Source: Lachnospiraceae bacterium UBA7729 (GTDB taxonomy: Bacteria > Bacillota > Clostridia > Lachnospirales > Lachnospiraceae). From it: a stretch of DNA of 40,853 nucleotides. Shown here one piece after another: positions 22,417 through 30,406 of this stretch (positions within the stretch are counted from its first letter, which is position 1; every line of letters starts with the position of its first letter). The translations under genes were made by a program, and so were the position numbers. The notes beneath the pieces are model-generated. The model was not told the origin of the DNA. It saw nothing but the letters and a program-made list of their open reading frames with translations, and ran no database searches. Location of the stretch: positions 28,499 through 69,351 of the forward strand of contig DLFD01000054.1 of assembly GCA_002482005.1 (NCBI GenBank). Direction: 5' to 3'.

Positions 22417-23586
22417 TTATGTTCCGAGCTTTGAAAGCGATGTCTCCTCCGCAAAGCCTGCCGCATTCTCCAGGAAAAGCACATCCGTATAGTTTTTGGA
22501 ATCCAGCAGCCCGGAGAGGCTGGAATTGTAATAGCGCAGGTCGAGCAGATCCACCTCGTCGAAGTTCTCGTAGGAAAACGGCGCAAAGCAGTGGGCGTAG
22601 GAATCCTTGATGATCAGGAGCTTCCGCCCGGTGCAGGACGCCGGCATCTTCGACTCGATCAGCGCAAAGTTTCCGCCGTAAAAGTAGGAATACTTATCCT
22701 TCCGGTCAAGAAAAGATTCCTGATAGATGGTATTTCTCACATCGTCCGTCTGGTTATAGACAAGATAATAGTCCTTCGGGACGTCCGGATCATATCGCTC
22801 TATGGAATCCGGCCTGCCGCTGATCCCAAGCTTGGAAGAGATGGTTCCCTCGAAGCTTTCCGTCACTGTCTTCGGTGTGTAGGCGCCAACACTTTGTCCC
22901 TTCGACGCGGCCCATGCCTGATAGACATAGAAGGCTCCGAGCGTCTTCCAGTGATGGTCGGTCCGGTAGTAGATCTCCTCGTCCTTATGCTCTTTCAGCA
23001 CAGAGGATGCATCGAAGAACGTTCCCTCCGGGAGGGCATCCCGGATCTTTGCCAGATAGACTTCTTCGTCGTACGGGTCCGCATATGCGGGAAGCTTGTC
23101 CCTCAGGATATCGACCGCGTTCGGGATGATCATGACCGTAAAGTGGTCCGGTCCGTACTTCTCCGCCATGTCCTCCGCCCAGGATGCCAGAAGGTTTTTG
23201 TTGGCGTCCGCCTGCCTGGCAGTAAAGCTTCCCGTATGGCTCTCGATCAGATAACCATCCTTCGCGAAATAGACCCCGCTGATGTCCTTCTTCCCGGCGG
23301 CCCGCTCAAAATCAGTCCTGAGAGTGATCCAGCCGTCTCTCCCGATGAACTGATCGGACAGGTATTCCTCGTAATCTGCTGCAAACTGTCCGGAGAGCAG
23401 ACTTTCCCACGTAAGGTCCGGCCTCTGCGCAAGGGAACGGTTTTCCGTCTCGGACCGCTCATCCTGCGGTTTCAGGATCGTCGCTGCCGTGAAACCGACT
23501 ACCAGGACCAGGAATAGAAGGACGATATTGACAGACACCGTCCGGTTCATGGAAGGCTCATAGTGAGCCTCTTTTTCATAATTCAA
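22417..23586 (-). CDS. DHHW-type (AlgX/AlgJ-like) surface protein
   Basis: A 389-residue protein with one N-terminal transmembrane segment (VSVNIVLLFLVLVVGFTAATI, about 17-37). The rest is extracellular: SLAQRPDLTWESLLSGQFAADYEEYLSDQF near the start, then the DHHW motif in YYRTDHHWKTLGAFYVYQAW, and a later KLLIIKDSYAHCFAPFSYENF with Ser for an SGNH-like fold. Such proteins accompany MBOAT acyltransferases and transfer acetyl groups onto polysaccharides. The start is a TTG at 23586 with GGGAGG 7-8 nt upstream; an ATG at 23550 has no good site. It lies 37 bp after the MBOAT gene. Confidence 0.88.
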   Translation of the reverse strand: MNYEKEAHYEPSMNRTVSVNIVLLFLVLVVGFTAATILKPQDERSETENRSLAQRPDLTWESLLSGQFAADYEEYLSDQFIGRDGWITLRTDFERAAGKKDISGVYFAKDGYLIESHTGSFTARQADANKNLLASWAEDMAEKYGPDHFTVMIIPNAVDILRDKLPAYADPYDEEVYLAKIRDALPEGTFFDASSVLKEHKDEEIYYRTDHHWKTLGAFYVYQAWAASKGQSVGAYTPKTVTESFEGTISSKLGISGRPDSIERYDPDVPKDYYLVYNQTDDVRNTIYQESFLDRKDKYSYFYGGNFALIESKMPASCTGRKLLIIKDSYAHCFAPFSYENFDEVDLLDLRYYNSSLSGLLDSKNYTDVLFLENAAGFAEETSLSKLGT

Positions 23587-23623
23587 GATGACACCTCCCG
23601 CACATGTCCAAGGAAGTCCGCTC

Positions 23624-25042
23624 TCAGAAGCGGAAGTACAGGAACGGATTGTAGGATGCTCCTACCAGATACGCGACGCTCATCAGAAAGATCCCGGTAT
23701 AAAACAGTGATCGAAGAAGGATCTCCGACCCGTTCTTTCCGGAAACCTTTGAAAGGATCTTCCGGCCCGCCTTCATTGGCAGTTCCGTGCTTCCAAGGAT
23801 CAGGCAGATCAGAAGCACAGCGTTCGAATAGAGAAGATAGATACTTCCTCCCGATGCAAATCCTGCGCCTCTCCCGAACATGGCCCCGAGAAAGCCCAGC
23901 TTTCCGGAGATCTCATTGTAGGAGAAGATATACCAGCCGATCATGACCACGAACATGCTGTAGATATGCTGCACCCATGCCGGCAGTCTCTTCAGGAACT
24001 TCCCGTAGACCAGCTTTTCCAGAAGGAGCAGGATCCCATAGTAGACGCCCCAGATCATGAAATTCCAGTCCGCTCCGTGCCAGATGCCGGTCAGAAGCCA
24101 GACGATCATGATATTCCGGACCTGCTTCGCCTTGCCCTTCCGGTTGCCGCCGAGCGGGATGTAGACATATTCACGGAACCATGTCCCAAGTGAGATATGC
24201 CATCTTCTCCAGAACTCGGTCGCACTCTTTGACAGATATGGGTGATCAAAGTTCTCCAGGAACCGGAACCCGAACATGTGCCCGAGTCCGATCGCCATGT
24301 CCGAATAACCCGAGAAATCATAGTAGATCTGGAAGGTGAAAGCCGCGATGCCGATCCAGGCAGTCAGGGCAGGAACATTTCCGGGATCCATGACCTTGAT
24401 ACCGTCCCAGAGAGCGCCTGCGTTATTGGCAAGAAGGACTTTCTTGCCGAGTCCGATCATGAAACGGTCCACGCCGTCTGCAAACTCCTGTGCGCTCTCC
24501 TGCCTTGACCTCAGCTGCTTATCGATCGTCTTGTACTGGACGATCGGCCCTGCGATCAGCTGGGGAAACATGGTCACATAGGCGCCATAGGAGATGAGAT
24601 CCGTCTGGACCTCCGCACTCCCCCTGTACACATCGATCACGTACGATATCGTCTGGAATGTATAAAATGAGATTCCGATCGGCAGTGTCAGCTGAAGGAG
24701 CGGGACCTGCGCCCCGGACAGACTGCTGATCGTCCTCAGGATGAAGTCAGAATACTTGAAATATCCAAGCAGGCCGAGCCCCAGTGCCACCGAGATGCCA
24801 AGCGTCGCCCTGGCGGCAGTTTCTCTTCCCTCATTCAGGAAGCGGTCGACCAGAAGGCCGCCGGTCCATGAGATCAGGATCGATACCACCATGAGGAGGA
24901 CATAGACTGGCTCTCCCCATGCATAGAAGACCATGCTGACCAGAAGAAGGACCAGATTCCGAAACTTTTTCGGAACGGCATAGTAAAGAAGAAGAACTAC
25001 CGGAAAAAACCGGAAAAGAAACAGCAGGCTGCTGAAAACCAT
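23624..25042 (-). CDS. MBOAT family O-acyltransferase (AlgI/DltB-like)
   Basis: A 472-residue multi-pass membrane protein of the MBOAT family. Ten or more hydrophobic segments are visible, starting LLFLFRFFPVVLLLYYAV. Conserved blocks are FDHPYLSKSATEFWRRWHISL, TWFREYVYIPLGGNRKG and WLLTGIWHGADWNFMIWG, with the family His. These enzymes move acyl groups across the membrane to an extracellular acceptor. The following DHHW gene and the divergent SGNH gene make an O-acetylation system for a surface polymer the best guess. AAGG lies about 9 nt before the ATG. First gene of the unit, with a strong promoter 100 bp upstream. Confidence 0.93.
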   Translation of the reverse strand: MVFSSLLFLFRFFPVVLLLYYAVPKKFRNLVLLLVSMVFYAWGEPVYVLLMVVSILISWTGGLLVDRFLNEGRETAARATLGISVALGLGLLGYFKYSDFILRTISSLSGAQVPLLQLTLPIGISFYTFQTISYVIDVYRGSAEVQTDLISYGAYVTMFPQLIAGPIVQYKTIDKQLRSRQESAQEFADGVDRFMIGLGKKVLLANNAGALWDGIKVMDPGNVPALTAWIGIAAFTFQIYYDFSGYSDMAIGLGHMFGFRFLENFDHPYLSKSATEFWRRWHISLGTWFREYVYIPLGGNRKGKAKQVRNIMIVWLLTGIWHGADWNFMIWGVYYGILLLLEKLVYGKFLKRLPAWVQHIYSMFVVMIGWYIFSYNEISGKLGFLGAMFGRGAGFASGGSIYLLYSNAVLLICLILGSTELPMKAGRKILSKVSGKNGSEILLRSLFYTGIFLMSVAYLVGASYNPFLYFRF

Positions 25043-25143
25043 TCTGTACTACCTTTTATTCCTGTAATGTGAACGATCTGGATGAATCGGTAAGGAAAAA
25101 CGCCCGACACAGCGTCAAGCTGTGCTTTACTTTCGACCGGGTT

Positions 25144-25172
25144 ATTATATAATATTAAGATGTGCTGTTCAA
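25144..25172 (-). promoter_or_regulatory. Promoter of the MBOAT-DHHW-thyA-folA unit
   Basis: On the minus strand TTGAAC (25167-25172) and TATAAT (25144-25149) are 17 bases apart. The leader of about 95 nt holds a hairpin CACAGC-TTGAC-GCTGTG near 25107-25123, followed on that strand by a TTTTT run. Confidence 0.75.
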
Positions 25173-25274
25173 GCACGGACTATTTTCCATATGTAGTATG
25201 TGAAAAAGATCCCATCCATCTTCCTTCATGAAAGAACGTATAATCGATGCCCAAAGGGGCAGAATGGTGAATCT

Positions 25275-26483
25275 ATGACAGCTAACGAGAAAAGTACCGG
25301 AAAAAGCTCTGCAGGACACGCTCCCAGGCGCAGACGCAGAGTGGATCCGGGCAGAAATATGATCCCGCGGCTTATCGCCCTTGTGGCGGTGTTCATCGCG
25401 GCATTCGAGGGGCCTATGATCCGCACTCTTCTGACCCACAGAGTCGGATCGGCCATCACCGCCTCCTCTTCAGACAGTTCTTCCGGTAAGTCTTCTGCCT
25501 CCGAGGCTCTCAGTTCCTCCTCTGCAGGAGAGGAATCTTCCGGAATCCTTTCCGGCGCTGACTCCTCTGCTCCGGAGGAAGGACTTGCCGGCCTGGCTGC
25601 TGCCCTTCTTGGAAAATCTTCTGGCAGCGCGGACACAGATACATCCAGTCAGGAAGCGGAAGTCGCTGAGACAGATCAGACTCAGTCCTCCGGCGAAGTG
25701 ATCGACAGTGCCTCTGTCGTTCCTGAGCAGGCAGCGGCAGTTGATGATTCCTATTTCCAGAACGCTGTCTTCATCGGTGACTCCCGCATGGAAGGCTTCC
25801 GCAATGCATCAGGGATCACGCAGGGAACATTTCTCACGAGTGTCGGACTCTCGATCGGAGATATGGACAAGCAGATCATCTCCACTTCCGACGGACAGAT
25901 CTCAGTCTATCAGGGGCTGAGCGGACGGCAGTACGACCGGATCTACCTGATGCTGGGTACCAACGATCTCGGCTTCTATCCCTGGGACCAGTTCCAGCCG
26001 ACCTTTGAGAATGTGATCGAGCAGTTCCATGAACTGCAGCCAGGAGCTGTCATCTACATCTGCTCCGTCATCTATCTTGAGGAATCCAAGATCGGGCAGG
26101 GATTTGAGTACGACAACAACGAGAATGTGCAGAAGATCAATTCCTACATTCTCTCGACCTGCGAGGATCTCTGGTACAGCTGCTACATCAACCTGAATGA
26201 GATCTTCTCCGATGGTAACGGTGAGCTGATCCCAGGTGCCTCTGCAGACGGGATCCATCTGGAGCCGGAGTACTGCGAAGACATGCTCGACTACCTGAAA
26301 ACCCACTACATTCCAGACGATGAATGGGAAAAGACCGTATCAGAAAACGGCGGTGTCTCCGCTGTTTCCATGTCCGATGAGACAGAAGGTGATGAGACAG
26401 AAGGTATGGAAAGCGAGGGAGCCGGCACAGACAGCCAGGATGGCTCTGATGCAGGAAACGATGAAGAGATCAGCGCAGGCTGA
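25275..26483 (+). CDS. Membrane-anchored SGNH/GDSL hydrolase
   Basis: A 402-residue protein. A basic N-terminus (HAPRRRRRVDPGRN) precedes one membrane segment at about 30-47. A Ser/Ala/Glu-rich linker spans about 60-150. The SGNH domain is at about 160-345: block I AVFIGDSRMEGF, block III LMLGTNDLGF, and block V ADGIHLEPEY with the catalytic Asp/His. An acidic, Gly/Ser-rich tail follows (DETEGDETEGMESEGAG). It probably hydrolyses or transfers acyl groups outside the cell. It is divergent from the MBOAT unit, so it may complete the same O-acylation system. The ATG at 25275 has GGTGA 4-5 nt upstream; an in-frame start at 25200 would add 25 residues. Confidence 0.85.
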   Translation: MTANEKSTGKSSAGHAPRRRRRVDPGRNMIPRLIALVAVFIAAFEGPMIRTLLTHRVGSAITASSSDSSSGKSSASEALSSSSAGEESSGILSGADSSAPEEGLAGLAAALLGKSSGSADTDTSSQEAEVAETDQTQSSGEVIDSASVVPEQAAAVDDSYFQNAVFIGDSRMEGFRNASGITQGTFLTSVGLSIGDMDKQIISTSDGQISVYQGLSGRQYDRIYLMLGTNDLGFYPWDQFQPTFENVIEQFHELQPGAVIYICSVIYLEESKIGQGFEYDNNENVQKINSYILSTCEDLWYSCYINLNEIFSDGNGELIPGASADGIHLEPEYCEDMLDYLKTHYIPDDEWEKTVSENGGVSAVSMSDETEGDETEGMESEGAGTDSQDGSDAGNDEEISAG

Positions 26484-26564
26484 CAGACAGTCTTCCCTTT
26501 GCAGCATCCTAGCTCTGCAGTCAGCCGATCTGTCTTGCAATAAGAAGCAGTATTTGATAAGATT

Positions 26565-26597
26565 CCCCCGTGGACATAGAAAGGCCGTCCACGGGGG
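26565..26597 (+). terminator. Terminator of the SGNH gene
   Basis: Arms CCCCCGTGGAC (26565-26575) and GTCCACGGGGG (26587-26597) pair over 11 bp with an 11-nt loop. Flanking GATTC and GAATC can extend it. Only a short T-run follows. Confidence 0.6.
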
Positions 26598-26628
26598 TTT
26601 GGGAATCTATGAATAAGGAGTATATAAG

Positions 26629-27117
26629 ATGAGAAAGATCAGAAAGATCACTGCACTGCTGCTTGCGGCCGTATGTGCCGCCTTCCTGCTGACCGGCTGC
26701 GGAGGAAACGGCGGATCTTCAAAGGAAGTTTCCGTTGACGTTGCCGCTCTTGCCGATGAACTGAACAAGGATACGGTCACGACAGATACCCTTTCCGAGA
26801 CAAAGTCCGACATGCTTCCCAGCATCTACTTCTTTGAAGACGGGCAGGTAACCGAAAGCAAGGCTTACATGAGTTCAGGCGCTACTGCAGACGAGATTGC
26901 AGTTGTAAAGTGCAAGGATGCAGATACGACCAAGGATGTCGAGAAGCTCTTTGAGACCAGGGTCAAGAATCAGTCCGATCTGTATGCGACCTACAAAGCG
27001 GAGGAAAGTGACAAACTCAAGGGAGCGATCGTACGGTCCGCAGGTTCCTACACCGTCCTGGTCGTCTGCGACGACTATGACAAAGCAGAGGAGATCCTGA
27101 AGAAGTACGGATTCTGA
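26629..27117 (+). CDS. DUF4358-type lipoprotein
   Basis: A 162-residue secreted lipoprotein. The signal peptide ends in a lipobox LLTGC with the lipidated Cys at 24, after MRKIRKITALLLAAVCAAF. The mature part matches the DUF4358 pattern common in Lachnospiraceae: VDVAALADELNKDT, LPSIYFFEDG, SSGATADEIAVVKCKD, TRVKNQSDLYATYK, and GSYTVLVVCDDYDKAEEILKKYGF in two parts. Function unknown. AAGGAG lies about 9 nt before the ATG. A terminator separates it from the SGNH gene, so it probably has its own promoter. Confidence 0.88.
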   Translation: MRKIRKITALLLAAVCAAFLLTGCGGNGGSSKEVSVDVAALADELNKDTVTTDTLSETKSDMLPSIYFFEDGQVTESKAYMSSGATADEIAVVKCKDADTTKDVEKLFETRVKNQSDLYATYKAEESDKLKGAIVRSAGSYTVLVVCDDYDKAEEILKKYGF

Positions 27118-27132
27118 GCTGCGCTGCACTGA

Positions 27133-27249
27133 GGCTTTCCCATTGGGGCATGGTCGCCCCATGCGGCTAGTAGCCTTCACATATGAGTAAGAAGGGCTGT
27201 TCCGGCACACCAGGTACCGGTCAGCCCTTCTTTTCTATCCCATAGGATG
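27133..27249. repeat. Composite dispersed element, copy 2
   Basis: Contains the same modules as 17234-17327 in the same order: GGCTTTCCC (27133-27141), the 21-nt palindromic module (27147-27167), GTAGCCTTCACAT (27170-27182) and ATCCCATAGGATG (27237-27249). Its internal hairpin (27189-27232) differs completely from that of copy 1 and is longer. Confidence 0.8.
27189..27232 (+). terminator. Terminator-like hairpin within the composite element
   Basis: Arms AAGAAGGGCTG and CAGCCCTTCTT pair over 11 bp around a 22-nt loop that holds CCGG twice. TTCT follows. It lies 72 bp after the DUF4358 gene and probably ends its transcript. Confidence 0.65.
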
Positions 27250-27278
27250 CAAAAAAGCCGCCAGTGGCGGGCTTTTTG
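27250..27278. terminator. Bidirectional terminator between DUF4358 and MATE genes
   Basis: CAAAAAAGCCGCC, a 3-nt loop and GGCGGGCTTTTTG pair with one bulge. A T-run follows on both strands, so it can end both converging transcripts. Confidence 0.65.
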
Positions 27279-27350
27279 TATTTCCAAATATGCAGACAGT
27301 TCTTCGCGGCAGGTTTCGGTGTCACCGGAAAGATCCGGATACCGGAAGCT

Positions 27351-28706
27351 TCACACACTCCCCTCGAGCTTTGCGAACTCTTTCTTTCTTATGATGAAGT
27401 AAGTCGGGATCACCATCGCTGCCGTGATGCCCCAGGTGATGATGTAGACCGACATGAGTACCGTGATCGAATGATGCACCCGAAAGACGGTCGATACCCA
27501 GAACAGACGGAAGACGCAGCATCCAAGGACCGTCTCCGCTGCAGGCAGCAGAGAATGTGCCATGCCCCTCAGGCAGCCGCCGCTGACCTCATAGGAAGAG
27601 GTCAGAAGCTCGATGTCCATGATCCAGTACATACGGACCATCGCATACCGGATGACTTCCGGGTCTTTCGTGAAGATCCCGATCAGAGGATACCGGAAGA
27701 TCAGGAAGACCGCGCTTACGGCGGCCGTGCAGACAAGAGCCAGGAGTTCGGTCCTGAGATAGATCTTTCTGCAGCGGCTGACATCGCCGGCCGCAAAGTT
27801 CTGGCTGGTGAATGTGACCGCAGTCTGTGCAAAGGCATTAACCACAAAATATGCCATGTACTCAAAGTTCTGGGCGGCCGTATTGCCTGCGATACAGGCA
27901 GCTCCGAAGCTGTTGATCCCCGACTGGATCACGACATTGGACAATGCGAAGACCATGCCCTGGATCCCTGCAGGCGCGCCGATCGAGATGATGTCCTTCA
28001 GATATGTCCTCTCGATCCGCATCCTGCCGAAACGAAACCGGAACTTCTCTTCCTCATGCATGAGGAAGAGAAGGACCATGCCGGCGCTCACTCCATTCGA
28101 GATAACGGTAGCGATCGCAACTCCCGCAACGCCAAGATGGAAGACGATCACCAGGACCAGATTCAGGACCACGTTCAGGATCCCGGATGCGATCAGTGCA
28201 TAAAGCGGTCTGGCGCTGTCACCTTTCGCCCTCAGGATGGCAGAGCCGAAATTATAGATCATGAAGAAAGGCATCCCCAGAAAGTAGATCCTGAGGTAAC
28301 GTTCGGCAAGATAAAGTACGTCATCGGGTGTTCCTACCATCCTGAGGATCGCCGGAGCGATCGCTTCCCCGATCCCGAGAAGAAGGAATCCGGACAGGAG
28401 CGCCAGGGTTACGATCGTATGGACGGCACCGGATATCTGCTCTTCCATCTGCCTTCCGATCAGAGCTGACACTACGACATTGGCTCCGACGGCAAGCCCG
28501 GTGAAAAGGCTGATGACCAGATTGATCAAAGCCGCATTGCTGCCGACCGCAGCCATCGCGGCGCTCGAATCAAATCTGCCAACGACCGCCAGATCAGCGG
28601 AATTGAACAGCTGCTGAAGGATGCTGGACAGGGCCAGCGGGATCGCAAAAAGAACCAGTTTGTCAGTCAGCGAGCCATGCAGCATATCCATCTGTCTGGA
28701 TCTCAT
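27351..28706 (-). CDS. MATE family efflux transporter
   Basis: A 451-residue membrane protein with about 12 hydrophobic segments and the MATE pattern. It opens MDMLHGSLTDKLVLFAIPLALSSILQQLFNSADLAVVGRF (in parts), repeats the theme midway (IISIGAPAGIQGMVFALSNVVIQSGI, then AAQNFEYM), and has the usual Asn/Gln in both halves. Such exporters use sodium or protons to expel cationic drugs or metabolites. GAGAGGGG lies 6 nt before the ATG. It is divergent from the UMF1 transporter. Confidence 0.93.
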   Translation of the reverse strand: MRSRQMDMLHGSLTDKLVLFAIPLALSSILQQLFNSADLAVVGRFDSSAAMAAVGSNAALINLVISLFTGLAVGANVVVSALIGRQMEEQISGAVHTIVTLALLSGFLLLGIGEAIAPAILRMVGTPDDVLYLAERYLRIYFLGMPFFMIYNFGSAILRAKGDSARPLYALIASGILNVVLNLVLVIVFHLGVAGVAIATVISNGVSAGMVLLFLMHEEEKFRFRFGRMRIERTYLKDIISIGAPAGIQGMVFALSNVVIQSGINSFGAACIAGNTAAQNFEYMAYFVVNAFAQTAVTFTSQNFAAGDVSRCRKIYLRTELLALVCTAAVSAVFLIFRYPLIGIFTKDPEVIRYAMVRMYWIMDIELLTSSYEVSGGCLRGMAHSLLPAAETVLGCCVFRLFWVSTVFRVHHSITVLMSVYIITWGITAAMVIPTYFIIRKKEFAKLEGSV

Positions 28707-28759
28707 GAATTCCCCTCTCTTCTTTCCGACTATCTTTGAAATACTTGCTCCGAAGTGAC

Positions 28760-28788
28760 ATTATGAGCAGATCGGTCTGAAAAATCAA
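28760..28788 (-). promoter_or_regulatory. Probable MATE gene promoter
   Basis: On the minus strand TTGATT (28783-28788) and CATAAT (28760-28765) are 17 bases apart. Start of transcription is expected about 45 bp before the ATG. Confidence 0.55.
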
Positions 28789-28828
28789 GTGATTACTTCT
28801 TACAGAGATTTTACACTGCTTCTATACT

Positions 28829-28857
28829 TTGAAAATCCATCCATACACAGATATGTT
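28829..28857 (+). promoter_or_regulatory. Probable UMF1 transporter promoter
   Basis: TTGAAA (28829-28834) and TATGTT (28852-28857) are 17 bases apart, back to back with the MATE promoter. The leader to 28909 is about 45 nt. Confidence 0.55.
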
Positions 28858-28908
28858 AAAATTATATTGACGTCTGTGAAGGCAGGACGATACGAGAGGT
28901 GGCAATCT

Positions 28909-30204
28909 ATGGTGACTCAGAAAGAAAAAAACAGCAGATCAAAACTGACAAGTCTGGAACGTTCCTGGATCCTGTATGACGTCGGCAACTCAGCATTCAC
29001 TATGCTTGCGTGCTCTCTTCTGCCGATCTTCTTCAAGAAACTGGCGATCGGTGAGGGTCCGGGAATGCTTTCATCCGACCAGGCGACAGGATACCTGGCC
29101 CTGGTCATATCGATCGTGACGATCATCACGGCCATCCTTGGCCCGATCATCGGAACCTTCTCCGATTATCAGGGAAAGAAAAAGAAGTATTTCGTGTTCT
29201 GTGTTGTCGTCGGTGTGCTCGGCTGTTCTGTGACCGGCTTCTCCACCGGCTGGGTCATGTTCATGATCGCCTTCATCATTACAAGGCTCACTTATGCCAT
29301 GTCCCTGATGATCTATGATTCGATGCTCGGTGATGTGACGACGGAAGACCGGCTTGATCTCGTGTCCAGCTTCGGCTATGGCTGGGGCTATATTGGTTCC
29401 TGCATTCCGTTCATGGTCGCTCTCATTGCATATATCCTCGGTCCTGACATGCTTGGGAAGATCTCTGATCAGTGGTCCATGATCATCGGCTTCAGCATCA
29501 CCGCTGTCTGGTGGTTTGTCGTTACACTTCCTCTGATGAAGGAATACAGACAGATCAACTACGTTCCTCACGAGAAGGCTGCCGTCCGTCATGCTTTCGG
29601 CAGGATCTTCGGCACCATCAAGGATATCGCGCTTCGTGACAGAAAAGTCCTTCTCTTCCTGATCGCTTTCTTCCTCTATATCGACGGTGTCGGAACGATC
29701 ATCGATAACTGCGTGAACTTCGGGACCGACCTCGGCCTGAACACTGTCGGTCAGGTCATCACCCTTGTGCTGACCCAGGTCGTAGCATTCATCTTCTCGC
29801 TTGTGTTCGCAAAACTGTCCGCAAGATACAGGACAGCTTCCCTGATCAAAGCCTGCATCATCGGCTACTTCTGCGTCTGCATCTATGCACTCACCCTGCA
29901 TGATCTGGCCGGCTTCGCGATCCTGGCATTCGGGGTCGGCATGTTCCAGGGGTCGATCCAGTCGCTCTCAAGGAGCTACTTCACAAAGATCATCCCGCAG
30001 GAAAAATCGGGGGAATACTTCGGGATCTACGACATCTTCTCCAAGGGGGCATCCTTCCTGGGATCTGCACTCTTCGGGATCGTCAAGCTGAAAGGCGGCT
30101 CCGCGAACATTGCGGTTGCCTCCCTTGCTGTCTTCTTCATTCTCGGGTTCATCTTCATGCAGATCGCAGACAAGACACCGGAGACAAAGAGAACAGCAGG
30201 CTAA
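28909..30204 (+). CDS. UMF1 (Atg22-like) MFS transporter
   Basis: A 431-residue membrane protein with about 12 hydrophobic segments. The signature WILYDVGNSAFTML near 20-33 is that of the UMF1/Atg22 group. Also visible are LGPIIGTFSDYQGKKKK (loop 2-3 motif), YDSMLGDVTTEDRLDLVSSFGYGWGYIGS in parts, and GVGMFQGSIQSLSRSYFTKIIP in parts. The substrate is not known; amino acid or peptide efflux is the guess for the family. The ATG at 28909 has AGAGGT 8 nt upstream. The in-frame start at 28789 lies upstream of the -35 and is unlikely. Confidence 0.9.
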   Translation: MVTQKEKNSRSKLTSLERSWILYDVGNSAFTMLACSLLPIFFKKLAIGEGPGMLSSDQATGYLALVISIVTIITAILGPIIGTFSDYQGKKKKYFVFCVVVGVLGCSVTGFSTGWVMFMIAFIITRLTYAMSLMIYDSMLGDVTTEDRLDLVSSFGYGWGYIGSCIPFMVALIAYILGPDMLGKISDQWSMIIGFSITAVWWFVVTLPLMKEYRQINYVPHEKAAVRHAFGRIFGTIKDIALRDRKVLLFLIAFFLYIDGVGTIIDNCVNFGTDLGLNTVGQVITLVLTQVVAFIFSLVFAKLSARYRTASLIKACIIGYFCVCIYALTLHDLAGFAILAFGVGMFQGSIQSLSRSYFTKIIPQEKSGEYFGIYDIFSKGASFLGSALFGIVKLKGGSANIAVASLAVFFILGFIFMQIADKTPETKRTAG

Positions 30205-30225
30205 ATTGCTGCTGTCAGCATACAG

Positions 30226-30291
30226 AAAGCCGTCCGGCATGGCTGGTACTCTGCTCAGATGCAGCATTTCTGCCATGCCGGACGGCTTTTT
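30226..30291 (+). terminator. Terminator of the UMF1 transporter
   Basis: Arms AAAGCCGTCCGGCATGGC (30226-30243) and GCCATGCCGGACGGCTTT (30272-30289) pair perfectly over 18 bp with a 28-nt loop, then a T-run. The loop carries a smaller CTGC/GCAG pair. Confidence 0.8.
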
Positions 30292-30344
30292 ATCCTTATA
30301 CTCACTCATCCTTACTCAGGTCCCTTGGCACTCTCCTCAGCTCA

Positions 30345-30406
30345 TCAGCCGTACAGCTGCAGGACCAGAGTATTCTGCTCTGCCTGTCAGCCGCACAGCT
30401 GCAGGA
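30345..30406. repeat. 42-nt duplication of the pepV 3' end
   Basis: TCAGCCGCACAGCTGCAGGA at 30387-30406 (stop and last codons of the dipeptidase gene) recurs as TCAGCCGTACAGCTGCAGGA at 30345-30364. On the minus strand both read ...LQLCG- or LQLYG-stop. Confidence 0.8.
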
